Source of the DNA: Lampris incognitus
Lineage: Eukaryota; Chordata; Actinopteri; Lampriformes; Lampridae
Assembly: GCF_029633865.1 (NCBI RefSeq)
Contig: NC_079219.1
Coordinates: forward strand, 14,378,637 to 14,442,636
Length of the DNA stretch: 64,000 bases
Direction of reading: 5' to 3'
In this document: one piece after another, positions 12,846 to 23,875 of the stretch
How the letters are laid out: each line of letters opens with the position of its first letter
Position numbering within the stretch: position 1 is the first letter of the stretch
Position numbers and translations under genes: made by a program
Notes under the pieces: generated by a model
What the model was told of the DNA's origin: nothing
Seen by the model: the letters and a program-made list of their open reading frames with translations, nothing else
Database searches by the model: none

Positions 12846-12932
<87 letters not shown>

Positions 12933-13064
12933 AGCTCTTTGTGATGGCCTGGTGGCCTGTCCATGGTGTCTCCCCGCCTGCTGCCCAGTGACTGTTGGGA
13001 CAGGCTCCAGCATCGCTGCGACCCTGAGTAGAATAAGCGGTTTGGAGAATGAATGGATGGATGG
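12616..13064 (+). mobile_element. SINE family B, copy 1
   Basis: A tRNA-like head (GGCGGCACAGTGG, box-B-like GGGTTCGAGC) is followed by a conserved body (GTGTGGAGTTTGCATG, CGGTTTCCTCCCACAGTCC), a TG tract and an ATGG tail. A 15-bp target-site duplication ATGAATGATAAGCCA lies at 12601-12615 and 13065-13079. Related copies are at 47511, 47968 and (fragment) 26500. Confidence 0.9.
12847..12931. repeat. (TG)n microsatellite inside a SINE
   Basis: It grew from the short GAATGTGTG motif of SINE family B; copy 2 has an expansion at the same place (47743-47818). Confidence 0.95.
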
Positions 13065-13079
13065 ATGAATGATAAGCCA

Positions 13080-14040
13080 CGTGTACTGTCGGCCACAGCC
13101 TGAAGTAGCGAGTTGAATAGTGAACGGGATGTGGGAAGCATCGTGCGTTTTCATGTTGTAGCCATGGGCTTATCAAAAATGTTGTTTTAAATAATACCCA
13201 TTATAATACCTGTAATTCCATCTTGGCTTGTTGACATATTGCAATAACTTGTAAACCGAGGGTTTGACTGCGTCCCTGCTGCTATGGTTACTGATTTTAG
13301 CCAGCGTCACTGGAGCTACTTAGTAGGGCAGCCAGTCAGAATCGAGCATTCACCCAGACCATGGTATAAGTACAGGTATTGGTCTTGAGTGGTAGCAGCA
13401 TGTACGTACTGACAAAACTGACTGGAATGGCTCAGCGAGACCAATATCAAGACAACAACGCCTAGCGGGCTGTTTACGTCAGCAGATAAAATCTATTAAA
13501 TATGTGGCCATAAGCAAACAATTCATCCTGCTTCTCAGCTAATGAGGAACATGTAGAAGGTGAATGATAAGGACTGCTGTCTGCTATCGCACTAGTTCTG
13601 ATGAAGTGAGACATTCAGAAATGAGAGTAGCTGCAAGAGCGTGCCGTACCACACACGAGCAAGTTGATCCTACAGCAAAACTATATTAATGCGACACAAC
13701 CAGTGTGCGTCTGACGCTTCACCGCACATCACAATGCCTCTGTAACCCCAGGGCACAAGAACGTGTTTTCTCGGTCGTGTTCCAAAGTTATACCCACACT
13801 ATGCTAACAATGTACGGTGTCCTCCGGTTGCTGTTGAGACTTTGACAATTGGGGTGTGACTGACATGGCGCAGAGCAAAGGGCAGAGGTTCATCTTGAGG
13901 AAGAACAAATAAAATCTGCGACTGTTTTATAAGCGCTTGGTAAATGAAAAATCATCATAGCAAAATCAGAATCAAAGAACGCTTTTCATCTCAGACTGCT
14001 TCTTATTGTCAGCGGTGAGCTGTTAAAAGGGAACGTCATG
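13080..14040. other. Intergenic sequence, nothing recognised
   Basis: No open frame of interest and no identified repeat. Confidence 0.4.
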
Positions 14041-14395
14041 GTTGAATGGAAGATATAACTTAACTTTTGTAACTTTTGTTTTTTATTTTGTTTTTATTAT
14101 TATTCAGTGGGTTTTATTTTCCATCATATGTTATGCATTCTATGTATTCTATTTTCATCTTTATTTTATCTTAATTTTATTATTATTTTTATTAAGATTA
14201 TCAAGTGGGTTTTATTTTCCATTTTATTTCCCGTTAATTATGGCATTCTATGCCTGTTTTTATGTCCATTCTATGTCTATTTTTATGTGAAGCACCCGGC
14301 ACATGTAATTTCTTTATTGTAGCGCACTTTGAGCTGTATTTCTTCTATGAAAGGTGCTATGCAAATAAAGTTTATTATTGTTGTTGTTGTGGTTA
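14041..14395 (+). mobile_element. LINE-type 3' tail, AT-rich
   Basis: An internal near-duplicate (GTGGGTTTTATTTTCCAT at about 14107 and 14203) is followed by a typical fish LINE terminus: a GCACTTTGAGCTG motif, CAAATAAAGTTTATTATTG and GTTGTTGTTG. No coding part remains. The clade is not assigned. Confidence 0.5.
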
Positions 14396-14982
14396 AACGT
14401 TTCAGAAGTCAAAATGTGAAAGGGCATTTATAGGTGCAGTTTGAAGCTGGGCATACCAAGTATGGTAAGGGCTTATGTACAATATTATGTAGTGTCTTTA
14501 TGCCTGTGTAACCCATGATACAGATCAGAATCAGAATTATAATCCTTCAAATCCGCCATGTAAGTTTTCAAATACTGGGAATTTGAATTGATGTGCAGTT
14601 CATTGTGACACTAAGACCCAACACAAACTTGAAGAAAAGTTATATAAAAAGCAACAATGTACATAACATGTTAAAAGTAATACAACAATGTATATAAAGC
14701 AGATGTTCTATATTTATTACAATGCTAGAGATCTCTGTGTGTGCAAATACTAGCAAGACAAGTACAAGACAATGTCGATAAAGTCTACAGCATGCAGACA
14801 AGTAGATGCTATATCCAGATATGCCAAAGCTATTTTGATAAGCTTACATAAAATACAAATAATATTATACGTATAGTATAATGTGTTGCACTGCCTTGTA
14901 TGCAAATCAAACTAAAACTAGTTAAATTTCAACTCGTCTTGGCAGATAGTGTTTACTCATTTCAGCAGGATCTTTATTAGTC
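14396..14982. other. Intergenic sequence, nothing recognised
   Basis: AT-rich, no coding potential. Confidence 0.4.
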
Positions 14983-15106
14983 AGTTATGGCAGTGGTTTT
15001 CAGATTGAGGTCCCTATAGCCAGGGGTCCGTGAAATAATGAGCTATAAATTATAAAATTGTGCTGTATCATTAAAAAAGTACATATCTACAGATGATATG
15101 TAGTTA

Positions 15107-16352
15107 CACTACATGGACAAAAGTATTGGGACACACCTTTTAATCATTGAATTCAGGTGTTTCATTCAGACCCATTGCCACAGGTGTATAAAATCAAGCA
15201 GTTAGCCATGCAGTCTACGTTTACAAACGTTTGTGAAAGAATGGGTCGTTCTGAAGAGGTCTGTGAATTCAGGCAGGGTACTGTGATAGGATGCCATGCC
15301 GCCTTTGCAATAAGTCAGTTCGTGAAATGTCTTCCTTGCTAAATAGTCCACGGTCAACTGTAAGTGGTATTATTGAAAAGGAACAACAGCAACTCAGCTA
15401 CGAAGTTGCAGACCACGTAAAGTCACACAGCGGGGTCAACGAGTGCAGAGGCGCATAGTGCGTAAAAGTCGCCAACGCTCTGTTGACTCAATAACTGCAG
15501 AGTTCCAAACTTCCTCTGGCATTAACATCAGCACAAAAACTGTGCGCCGGGAGCTTCATGGAATGGGTTTCCATGGCCAAGCAGCTGCATGCAAGCCTTA
15601 CATCACCAAGCACAATGCCAAGCGTCGGATGGAGTGGTGTAAAGCACGCTGCCACTGGACTCTGGAGCAGTGGAAACGTGTTCTGTGGAGTGACGAATCA
15701 CGTTTCTCTGTCTGGCAATCTGATGGACAAGTCTGGGTTTGCGGATGCAAGGAAAACGTTACCTGCCTGACTGCATTGTGCCAACTGTATTGCTTGGTGG
15801 AGGAGGGATAATGGTATGGGCTTGTTTTTCAGGGGTTGGGCTCGACCCCTTAGTTCCAGAGAAGGGAAATCTTAATGCTTCAGCATACCAAAACATTTTG
15901 GGCAGTTCTATGATTCCAACTTGGTGGGGACGGTTTGGGGGGGGGGGGGGGGCTTTTCTGTTCCAGCATGACTGTGCCCCAGTGCACAAAGCAAGGTCCA
16001 TTAAGACATGGTTGGGTGAGTTTGGTGTGGAAGAACTTGACTGGCCCGCACAGAGCCCTGACCTCAACCCCATCGAACACCTTTGGGATGAACTAGAACG
16101 GAGATTGCGAGCCAGGTCTTCTCGTCCAACATCAGTGCCTGACCTCACAAATGCTCTTCTGGATGAATGGGCAAAACTTCCCACAGACACACCCCAAAAT
16201 CTTGTGGAAAGCCTTCCCAGAAGACTGGAAGCTGTTATAGCTGCAAAAGGGGGACCAACTCCATATTAATGTCTATGGATTTAGAATGGGATGTCATAAA
16301 AGCTCATGTAGGTGTAATGGCCAAGTGTCCCAATGCTTTTGTCCGTGTAGTG
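15107..16352 (+). mobile_element. Tc1-like DNA transposon, copy 2 (both ends present)
   Basis: Terminal inverted repeats of about 28-30 bp: left CACTACATGGACAAAAGTAT and onward, right ...ATGCTTTTGTCCGTGTAGTG, flanked by the TA duplication (15105-15106, 16353-16354). The length of 1246 bp is normal for a Tc1-like fish element with a single transposase gene. Confidence 0.93.
15205..16269 (+). pseudogene. Tc1-family transposase, frameshifted
   Basis: Better preserved than copy 1. The DNA-binding part is damaged near 15340-15400, where bases are missing around the GRPRK motif. The LWSDESRFSVW block with the first catalytic Asp is intact (about 15685-15715), then a frameshift near 15740. The [13 protein letters not shown] block with the second Asp (about 15967) and [13 protein letters not shown] with the Glu (about 16060-16095) are in one frame. 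A poly-G run at about 15940 sits inside the gene. Not functional as it stands. Confidence 0.9.
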
Positions 16353-16626
16353 TAGCTACACATTTGCGCCCATAAAACCAGCCTGCTGTGCCCATTACTG
16401 CCACCCGGTGGAAGTAAGTGGTATGTGTTTCTCTTTACTATGAAACAGGTCTGAAGTATTTAGGCTGAGAAGTTTAAGAAAACAAATAGCTCCAATAGCA
16501 TCTAAGAATATAAATGGTAGGAAGCATATGCTTAACCTGTGTTATGATTATGAGGGGGTTCTTAGAAAATTTTCTCCCCTGTAAGGGGTCCCTGGCCCCC
16601 AAAGTTTGAGAACCCCTGAGTTAGAG

Positions 16627-17463
16627 AGCAATCATTCTAACCCATTACATCATTCATCTAATGCTTGGATTAAATTGAGCCTTAACGATCAATTAAGAAA
16701 TAAACGTGTGTTATAAAACATTGAAAAGATTGAAAAATAAGTTATACATAATAACGTGTTTCCTCTTCTCACCCCAAACCTCCCCAAATTTACCAACATT
16801 TTTATCTGTAAATTAATACAACAATAAATGGCTCAGCCCCTGACTAGATTATAAAAAAATTCTCTTTAAGCAGAGTGTATTTTCTTTTTCAATAACAACA
16901 CAAAACATAGCATTTTATAACTGGAAGGTTTTGCTGTGTTGGGTTAGTTTCGTTGATAACAATAGTTTTTATGTCGCACTGCACGCCTTTTCCACTCTTG
17001 ATAAAAGTAAACGCCACATGCTATTACAAGCCTTTTAAGAGATAAAGTACCATGCCTGATGAATTTCATCATGGCAAATACCAACCTATTGTTTGACACA
17101 GGGCAATCTCAGGGCTATCTCAGGCATTGAGGAAATCATTGCAGGGAATTATGTCAGATAAGACATGGCTATGTTCGTCATTTGAGTTCATGGCACCATA
17201 AATCACAGCAAAAAAAAATATATAGAATTTGTCAGTAGCAGTATAACGTTTTTGTTATTGTTTTGACTTTTTAAAAGATTTGAAGTTTTTAGTTTTAAGC
17301 CCAAGGGGTTTCTGTGCCAACGTTTGTGTTTCCTTACTTACATTATGTGTGGTGATTATGTGACACTGCAGCTGATGTTTAAAATTGGCGACCTAATGAA
17401 CGGCATATATTTAAAATATAAGCCATGCTTTTTTATGACAGATATAAACCTGTATTATTACAT
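16627..17463. other. Intergenic sequence, nothing recognised
   Basis: AT-rich. No coding or repeat signal that I can name. Confidence 0.4.
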
Positions 17464-17670
17464 TGTAGTGACTTGCAGGTTAGATAGTCACCATGCGGGC
17501 CAGAAACGGTCCCTTTAAGACAGCGGGCGGGGTTAGCAAGGGGGGTAGACACGAGGCTGAGGTTTTGAGTATAATGAACTGCGTACTTGGAGTTAGGAGG
17601 AAATAAACGATCCTTCGGCTGTGTGCGCAAAAGGAGAAGTGGTCTCGTCTCCTTTCTTTCATCCTCCACA
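17464..17670 (+). repeat. Left LTR of the gypsy element
   Basis: Begins TGTAGTGAC and ends CTCCACA (TG...CA). Shares GGTCCCTTTAAGACAG, TATAATGAACT, GGAAATAAACGA (probable poly(A) signal) and GTGGTCTCGTCTCC with the right LTR. Confidence 0.9.
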
Positions 17671-17688
17671 TTGGTGACCCCGACGTGC
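17671..17688 (+). other. Primer-binding site
   Basis: TTGGTGACCCCGACGTGC directly follows the left LTR, the position where a tRNA 3' end pairs to prime minus-strand DNA. The donor tRNA is not assigned. Confidence 0.7.
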
Positions 17689-17690
17689 GC

Positions 17691-18290
17691 CATGGAGAAC
17701 GCAGCGAGCAGTGCAGCGGCAGTGGCTAACGCCGCCTCGCTCAAACTGCCCGACTTCTGCGGCAGCATGGCTCGCTCACATCGAAGCCCAGTTCGAGATT
17801 CGGAACATCACCGTGGATGAGACCAAGTACCACTACGTCGTGGCGGCACTCGGAACATCTACGGCGTCCCGGATATTGGGCCTGCTGCAAGCCCCGCCGC
17901 CCGCGGATAAGTACGGCACGATTAAGAGACACTTGCTGCAGGCTTCTGAGCCAGCAGAGGTGGCGCGGGCGGACTGGTTGTTTCCGCTGCAGGGCTTGGG
18001 ACACGGCGAGCCATCGGAGCTAATGGACACGATGCTGAGTATGCTGGGTTCGTGCGACCCCGCCTTCCTTTTCGGCCAGCTGTTCCCCATCAGCTCCCCT
18101 CGCACGCCCGTGCTGCCTTGGCCAGCTCCAAGTTGTCCGCCACCTGCAACTTTCGGGAGTTGGCCGCGGAGGCTGACAGGATTTCTCTCGCCAGCCGACA
18201 GCAGCGTGCGGCCGCTCTGCTGCCTGCCCACGCTGTGCCACCACCGCCCGGCAGCAGGACTCAGGGGACTGTACATCTACCATGCTAGGT
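17691..18290 (+). pseudogene. Gypsy gag remnant
   Basis: Starts with ATG at 17691 (MENAAS...), with a frameshift near 17767 between the LPDFCGSM and WLAHIEAQFEIRN segments. A capsid-like stretch (VDETKYHYVVAALG..., 17812-) continues to about 18130, then further shifts break the frame. There is no zinc knuckle. The protein would have formed the particle that carries the element RNA. Confidence 0.8.
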
Positions 18291-18309
18291 TTGGAACCAA
18301 AGCCAAGCA

Positions 18310-21300
18310 ATGCCGTGCACCATGCACTTTCAGCAGGGCGGGGAAAGCCAGGGCCGGCGCTCAGTAGTAGCCCTGAGCATTGGCCAGGAAGGCAGGCTGC
18401 TGTTTATTCAGGACACCCTCTCCGGCCGGCGGTTGCTAGTTGATTCGGGCGCGCAGCGGAGCATCATGCCTGCGACACCACTGGACGCGATGGGCGGCGG
18501 ATTCGCCCCCCCCCCCCCCGCTATGGATGCTGCTAACGGCACCCCCGTACGCACCTATGGCACGAGGTATGTGGAGATGGTTTTTGGTGGTCGGCGGTTC
18601 GGCTGGGACTTTGTAATGGCGAAGGTGTCCATTGCCCTCCTGGGTGCGGATTTCCTGCGCGCTTATGGGCTGTTGGTAGACGTTAAAAACCGCCGCTTGA
18701 TTGATGCCGTCTCTTTCTGCTCCTACCCATGTACGCTGGGGGAGGCGGGTCCCATCGGCTTGTCCAACATGATTGCCACCGGGGGTGGATTTCAGCGTCT
18801 GCTCGCTGAGTTTCCGGACCTGACAACGCCCATCTTCTCATCAGCAGTCACCACCACGGGCCCCCCAGTCTACGCCCGTGCACGGCGCCTCGACCCAGCC
18901 AAGCTCGCCATCGCCAAGCAGGAGTTTGCCAACATGGAGCGCCTCGGCATCGTGCGCCGCTCCGACAGTCCTTGGGCCTCCCCCCTGCATAGGTCACGAA
19001 GGCTAACGATGGCTGGCGCCCATGTGGTGATTACCGCCGCCTCAACAATGCCACGACGCCAGACTGCTACCCCGTCCCGCACATTGAGGACTTCTCCATG
19101 CACTTGGTGGGGGCGGTCATCTTCTCCAAGGTGGACCTCGTGCGCGGATACCACGCGCGGATACCGTTTGGCCTGTTCGAGTTCCTGAGGATGCCGTTTG
19201 GGTTCAAGAGGGCTGCACAGACCTTTCAGCGTCTCATGGACTCTGTGCTAAGAGATATGCCGTTCCTGTTTGTTTACCTGGGCGACATTCTCGTGGCCAG
19301 TACGTCCGCAGCGGAGCACCTGGTCCACCTCCGGCAGCCGTTCAAACGGCTCAGCCAGCATGGGCTCGTCGTCAATCTGGCAAAGTGCCAGTTGGGCCTG
19401 CCAGCCATTGATTTCCTCAGGCACCGGGTTACAAAGGACGGAGCAACCCCCTTCGCGATAAGGTGGACGTCGTCGCCAGGTTCCCATGCCCGAACACAAT
19501 GAAGTCCCTGCAGGAGTTCCTGGGCATGGTGAACTTTTACAACCGGTTCATTCCACGGGCGGCTCATCTCATGTGCCCCCTGTATGAGGCTCTGAAGGGT
19601 AAGGACCCCAAGGGCCCAGTGGACTGGTCGGAAGAGAGGAACCGGGCGTTTGAGGACACTAAGGCTGCGCTTGCTGACGCCGCCTTGTTGGCGCACCCAT
19701 CACCAACTGCCCCAGTAGCACTCACCACGGATACCTCAGATTACGCCATGGGGGCAGTGTATTGGCAGTGGGTGGGTGAAGCCTGGCAGCTGCTTGCTTT
19801 GTTCAGCCGGCAGCAGTGAGAGGAAATGCAGTACCTTCGATCGGGAGCTTCTTGGCCTGTTTCTCACCATCTGCCGCTTCCGGTTCCTGCTGGAAGGCCG
19901 CCGGTTCTCTGTGTTTGTGGACCACAAGCCGCTGACATTCGCCATGGCCAAAGCCACAGAGCCGTGGTCTAGGCGCCAGCAGCATCAGCTCTCTTACATC
20001 TCAGAGTTCACCACTGACATCTGGCACGTTGCCAGCAAGGACAACTTCGTCGCCGACTGCCTCTCCCGGGTGATGTTGGTGGCCGTCCACTTGGGACTCG
20101 ACTACGCAGCCATTGCTGCAGACCAGGCTGCTGACACAGAAGTGCAGGCCTACCAGACTGCTGACACCAGGCTGCAGTTGAAGGATGTGGTGTTGTTCGA
20201 CAATGCCGGGGCCACACTTCTCTGTGACATCTCCACGGGTCAGCCCTGGCCCATGGTGCCCACAGGCTGGCGGTGACGGGTTTTCGACGCCATCCATGGC
20301 CTTTCACACCCAGGCATGAAGGCATCAATGAAGTTGGTGGGGGCCAAGTTCGTGTGGCATGGCCTCAGGAAGGACGTCAAGGACTGGGCAGGCACCGGCA
20401 TGGCGTGTCAGCGCTCCAAGGTTCACCGCCACACCAAGGCACCCCTGGTGCTGTTCCCAGTGCCTGGGAGGCGTTTCAACCATGTCAATGTTGACTGAGT
20501 AGGAGCCCTTCCCTCCTCCCGTGTTTTCACTCATCTCCTTACCATAGTGGACAGGACCACTAGGTGGCCAGAGGCTATTCCGGTGTCAACCACCACGTCT
20601 GCTGAGGTGGCCTGGATATTCATCGGGTCCTGGGTAGCCCGGTTTGGCATGCCATCTGACCTCACTTCTGACCAGGGCCTGCAATTCACATCCAAGCTCT
20701 GGACTGCAGTCGCTGAAAGCCTAGGAATGAAGCTGCACCGCACCACAGCGTACAACCCGCAGGGCAACGGTTTATGTGAGCGGTTTCATCGCTCTATGAA
20801 GGCCGCTCTTCGGGCCAGCCTCACAGACAGTAGCTGGGTTGACCGGCTCCCATGGGTCATGCTTGGCCTGCGGACCGCCCCTAAGGAAGACCTCCAGTCC
20901 TCGTCGGCCAAGCTGGTTTACGGCCAGCCACTGCAGGTCCCGGGGGAATTTCTCCCAGACGGCGCGGCAACCTGGTCTGCTGCCCACCAACGGGCTGTGT
21001 TCCAGGACGCTGCCGGCGTTTTCACGCCAGTCCCAACTTCGTGGCACGGCCTCCCTAAGTCTTACATCCCCAAGGACCTGCAGTCGGCTGGGTACACCCC
21101 TGCGGCCCCCTTACGATGGCCCCTTCCATGTCCTGGCAGCAGGGGCTAAGAACTTTGTTGTGGATGTCGGTGGTAAGCAGGAGCGGGTTTCGCTGGACCA
21201 CCTCAAGCCGGCTCACCTGGACTTGGACAGGCCGGTTCAACTGGCCCAGCCCCCTTGGCGTGGACGCCCCCCCTGCCCCTACACCTGTCAAGAGGAGCCG

Positions 21301-21334
21301 TTTTGGCCGCATTATTCGTCCCCCACCACGTTGA
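18310..21334 (+). pseudogene. Gypsy pol remnant (PR-RT-RNase H-IN)
   Basis: Protease motif VDSGA at about 18438. Reverse transcriptase VFSKVDLVRGYH-type block at about 19120, MPFGFKRAAQTFQRLMD at about 19190, and active-site motif YLGD at 19275-19286 where YLDD is expected. RNase H RDELL/DHKPL region at about 19845-19935. Integrase DxxSDQGLQF block at about 20655 and CERFHRSMK at about 20775. At least six frame changes and an in-frame TGA at about 20496 break it. Not functional. Confidence 0.9.
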
Positions 21335-21350
21335 TTTTTTTTTTGTCATG

Positions 21351-21571
21351 TGTAGTGACCTACTTGCAGGTGACGTATTCACCATGTGGGCCAGAGACGG
21401 TCCCTTTAAGACAGTGGGCGGGAGTTAGCAAGGGGTATTGTGGGAAGACACGATGCTGAGGTTTTTGGTATAATGAACTTTGGACTTAGAGTTAGTTGGA
21501 GGAAATAAACGACCCCACGGCTGTGTGGTCAAAGGATAAGTGGTCTCGTCTCCTTTCTTCCATCCTCCCCA
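21351..21571 (+). repeat. Right LTR of the gypsy element
   Basis: Starts TGTAGTGACC and ends CCTCCCCA. Slightly longer than the left LTR because of a few short insertions. No clear target duplication could be matched outside the two LTRs. Confidence 0.88.
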
Positions 21572-21639
21572 ATATTTTGTTTCATGGTTAACACCTTGAA
21601 ATCTGTGCAGCAGAATGCTTACAATATATTGGCCACTAG

Positions 21640-22735
21640 ATGGCCATATGTCTACCACTACTACTATTACTTCTACTACTACTACTATCAGCTGCTCCTG
21701 TTAGGGCTCGCCACAGCGGATCATCCGTTTCCATCTCTTCCTGTCCTCTGCATCTTCCTCTGTCACACCAGCCACCTGCATGTCCTCCGCATGTCCTCTC
21801 TCACCACAGCCATAAACCTCCTCTTTGGCCTTCCTCTTTTCCTCTTCCCTGGCAGCTCCATATTCAGCATCCTTCCCCCAATATACCCAGAATCTCTCCT
21901 CCACACATGTCCAAACCATCTCAATCTTGCCTCTCTTGCTTTGTCTCGAAACTGTCCAACCTGAACTGCCCCTCTAATATACTCGTTCCTAATCCTGTCC
22001 TTCGTCACTCCCAGTGAAAATCTTTGCATCTTCAACTCTGCCACCTCCAGCTCTACCTCCTGTCTTTTCATCAGTGCCACTGTCTCCAAACCATATAACA
22101 TAGCTGGTCTCACAACCATCTTATAAACCTTCCCTTTCACTCTTGCTGGTACCCTTCTGTCACAAATCACTCCTGACACTCTTTTCCACCCACTCCACCC
22201 TGCCTGCACTCTCTTCTTCACCTCTCTTCTGCACTCCCCGTTACTTTGGACAGTTGATCCCAAGTATTTAAACTCATATGCCTTCGTTGCCTCTACTCCT
22301 TGCATCCTCACCATTCCACTGTCCTCCCTCTCATTCACACATGGGTATTCTGTCTCTCTCCTATTGACTTTCATTCCTCTTCTCTCCAGTGCATACCTCC
22401 ATCTCTCCAGGCTCTCCTCAACCTGCTCCCTACTCTCACTACAGATCACAATGTCATCCGCGAACATCATAGTCCATGGGTACTCCTCCTGATCTCGTCC
22501 GTTAATCTGCCCATCACCACTGCAAACAAGAAAGGGCTCAGAGCCGATCCTTGATGTAATCCCACATCTACCTTGAACCCATCTGTCATTCCAACTACAC
22601 ACCTCACCACTGTCACAATTCCCTCATACATATCCTGCACCACTCTTCCATACTTCTCTGCAACTCCTGACTTCCTAATACAATACCACACCTCTACCAT
22701 ACACACGTCTACCACCTTTGCAATACTTGTAAAGT
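21640..22735 (-). mobile_element. RTE-type LINE fragment, 5'-truncated
   Basis: Read on the - strand it holds the 3' part of an RTE-like reverse transcriptase gene, then a short 3' end with GGGCGAGCCCTAACAGGAGC and a TAG/TAGTAG-rich tail (21650-21690). No apurinic endonuclease domain remains. Confidence 0.85.
21763..22602 (-). pseudogene. RTE-like reverse transcriptase, C-terminal part
   Basis: An open run of 279 codons. MMFADDIVICSES carries the catalytic FADD box (about 22440-22475), followed by KVNRRETEY, FKYLGSTVQSNGE, RPAMLYGLE and LRWFGHVWRR, all typical of this LINE group. The fingers region upstream lies in another frame (22467-22715). An intact element would nick DNA and reverse-transcribe its RNA; this copy lacks the 5' half. 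Confidence 0.88.
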
Positions 22736-22827
22736 TTATGAGGGGAAAAGGTGATTGCTTGGTTGCCTAGAGATACTTTGAAAAGAATAAGGCCCCAAAG
22801 TTTCAGTGAAAATTATCCCCAAGCAAC

Positions 22828-23395
22828 GTGCATCATACTAAAATATTTGTACAAAGGCCAAAGGATCTAAGGAAACAATCACAAACATACAGTAACTACA
22901 AACATTATAACACCTGCAAAGTCCTATATTGTATAGCCCCCAATGGTTATGTGATGTTTGTATCAAAATTGTTCAGTGGAAGGGCCAGTGATACTTTTAT
23001 CACAAAAAACAGTGGTGTTGTCGACCACCTGATTCCAGGTGATCAAATTTTAGCTGATCATGGATTCCCCATCACAGATGTATTGCCTCCAGGAGTTACT
23101 CTGGCTCTTCTAGCATTTACACGTATGTGGTTGTAAAGAACTGTCTCAGCATGACGTTACAGAAACGCGTCGCTTAGCAAATGTCCGAATTCATGTTGAG
23201 CGTGCAATTTAAAGGTTGAAAGGCTTTAAAATGTTGAGTAATGTAATCCCTGGTACGGTAAAAAACGTTGCTGACATTGTAGGTATTTGTGCGGGGCTAT
23301 GTAGCTGGCAACCTCAGTTAATTCGAAAGAAAACATGAAGAAGAAGCATCTGAAATGGATGAAGGTGAAGACATAGATGAGCAAGAAGGAGATTA
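22828..23395 (+). pseudogene. DDE transposase of ISL2EU/Harbinger type
   Basis: The sequence FVSKLFSGRASDTFI, then GDQILADHGF with the second catalytic Asp (about 23035-23065), then after frame damage RIHVERAI-like and VPKN-like segments (23185-23300) with the Glu block, is characteristic of the DDE_Tnp_4 group. The first Asp, expected just before the FVQRP segment, is replaced (HHTKIF). Stops and shifts after 23136 make it a pseudogene. Confidence 0.75.
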
Positions 23396-23875
23396 ATATG
23401 TATGGGACATTTCAGAGGACATTGAGGAAAACTATTAATGTTTTGGTGGTGACTATGATTGTGTACTCCATAAGTCCTTAGGAGAAAAGATGTGCACAAA
23501 TTAGTCGTAGTTTTAATTCATTTTCCATTGTAGATTTGATCATTCTTGGAAAAGTACAGCAAAGCACTAACAAATGATGTTCAACTAAGCAACTTTGTTA
23601 CAGATTTGTTCAACGTGAGGCATAAAAACTGATGTTATTCTGAGAATGCAAAAAAAGCAGTGACATTAATGTTTGTATAAAGCGCACAAAGACTTGGGGT
23701 ATTAAAAAAATTACTGTTTCAGAACAGTAGAACTAAGGTTGTCAAACCAACAAGTCTGCTACATGTGAATGTAAAATGACAAGCTTTTGTGCTTGCAGTT
23801 AATTTATCATTGTAAAAACTAATTTTTCAAACACCATTTCAAGTGAATTTCGATGATTTTTTTAAGTCGACCCTC

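Larger units (their letters stand above)
14991..16618. mobile_element. hAT-type MITE split by a Tc1 insertion
   Basis: The left end CAGTGGTTTTCAGATT and right end AAGTTTGAGAACCCCTG are imperfect inverted repeats of hAT type. Eight-bp flanks AGTTATGG (14983-14990) and AGTTAGAG (16619-16626) look like a decayed target-site duplication. Removing the Tc1 element at 15107-16352 leaves a body of about 380 bp with no gene. Confidence 0.7.
17464..21571 (+). mobile_element. Ty3/gypsy LTR retrotransposon, degenerate
   Basis: Two LTRs (17464-17670 and 21351-21571), a primer-binding site right after the left LTR, and gag, protease, reverse transcriptase, RNase H and integrase in Ty3/gypsy order. The two LTRs differ by several substitutions and small indels and the coding part is split over many frames, so the insertion is old. 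The GC-rich coding body contrasts with the AT-rich flanks. Confidence 0.93.

Noticed and set aside
21425..21658. Minus-strand frames over the gypsy LTRs (also 17433-17768)
   Set aside because: They read through LTR sequence and are mirrored in both LTRs; not genes.
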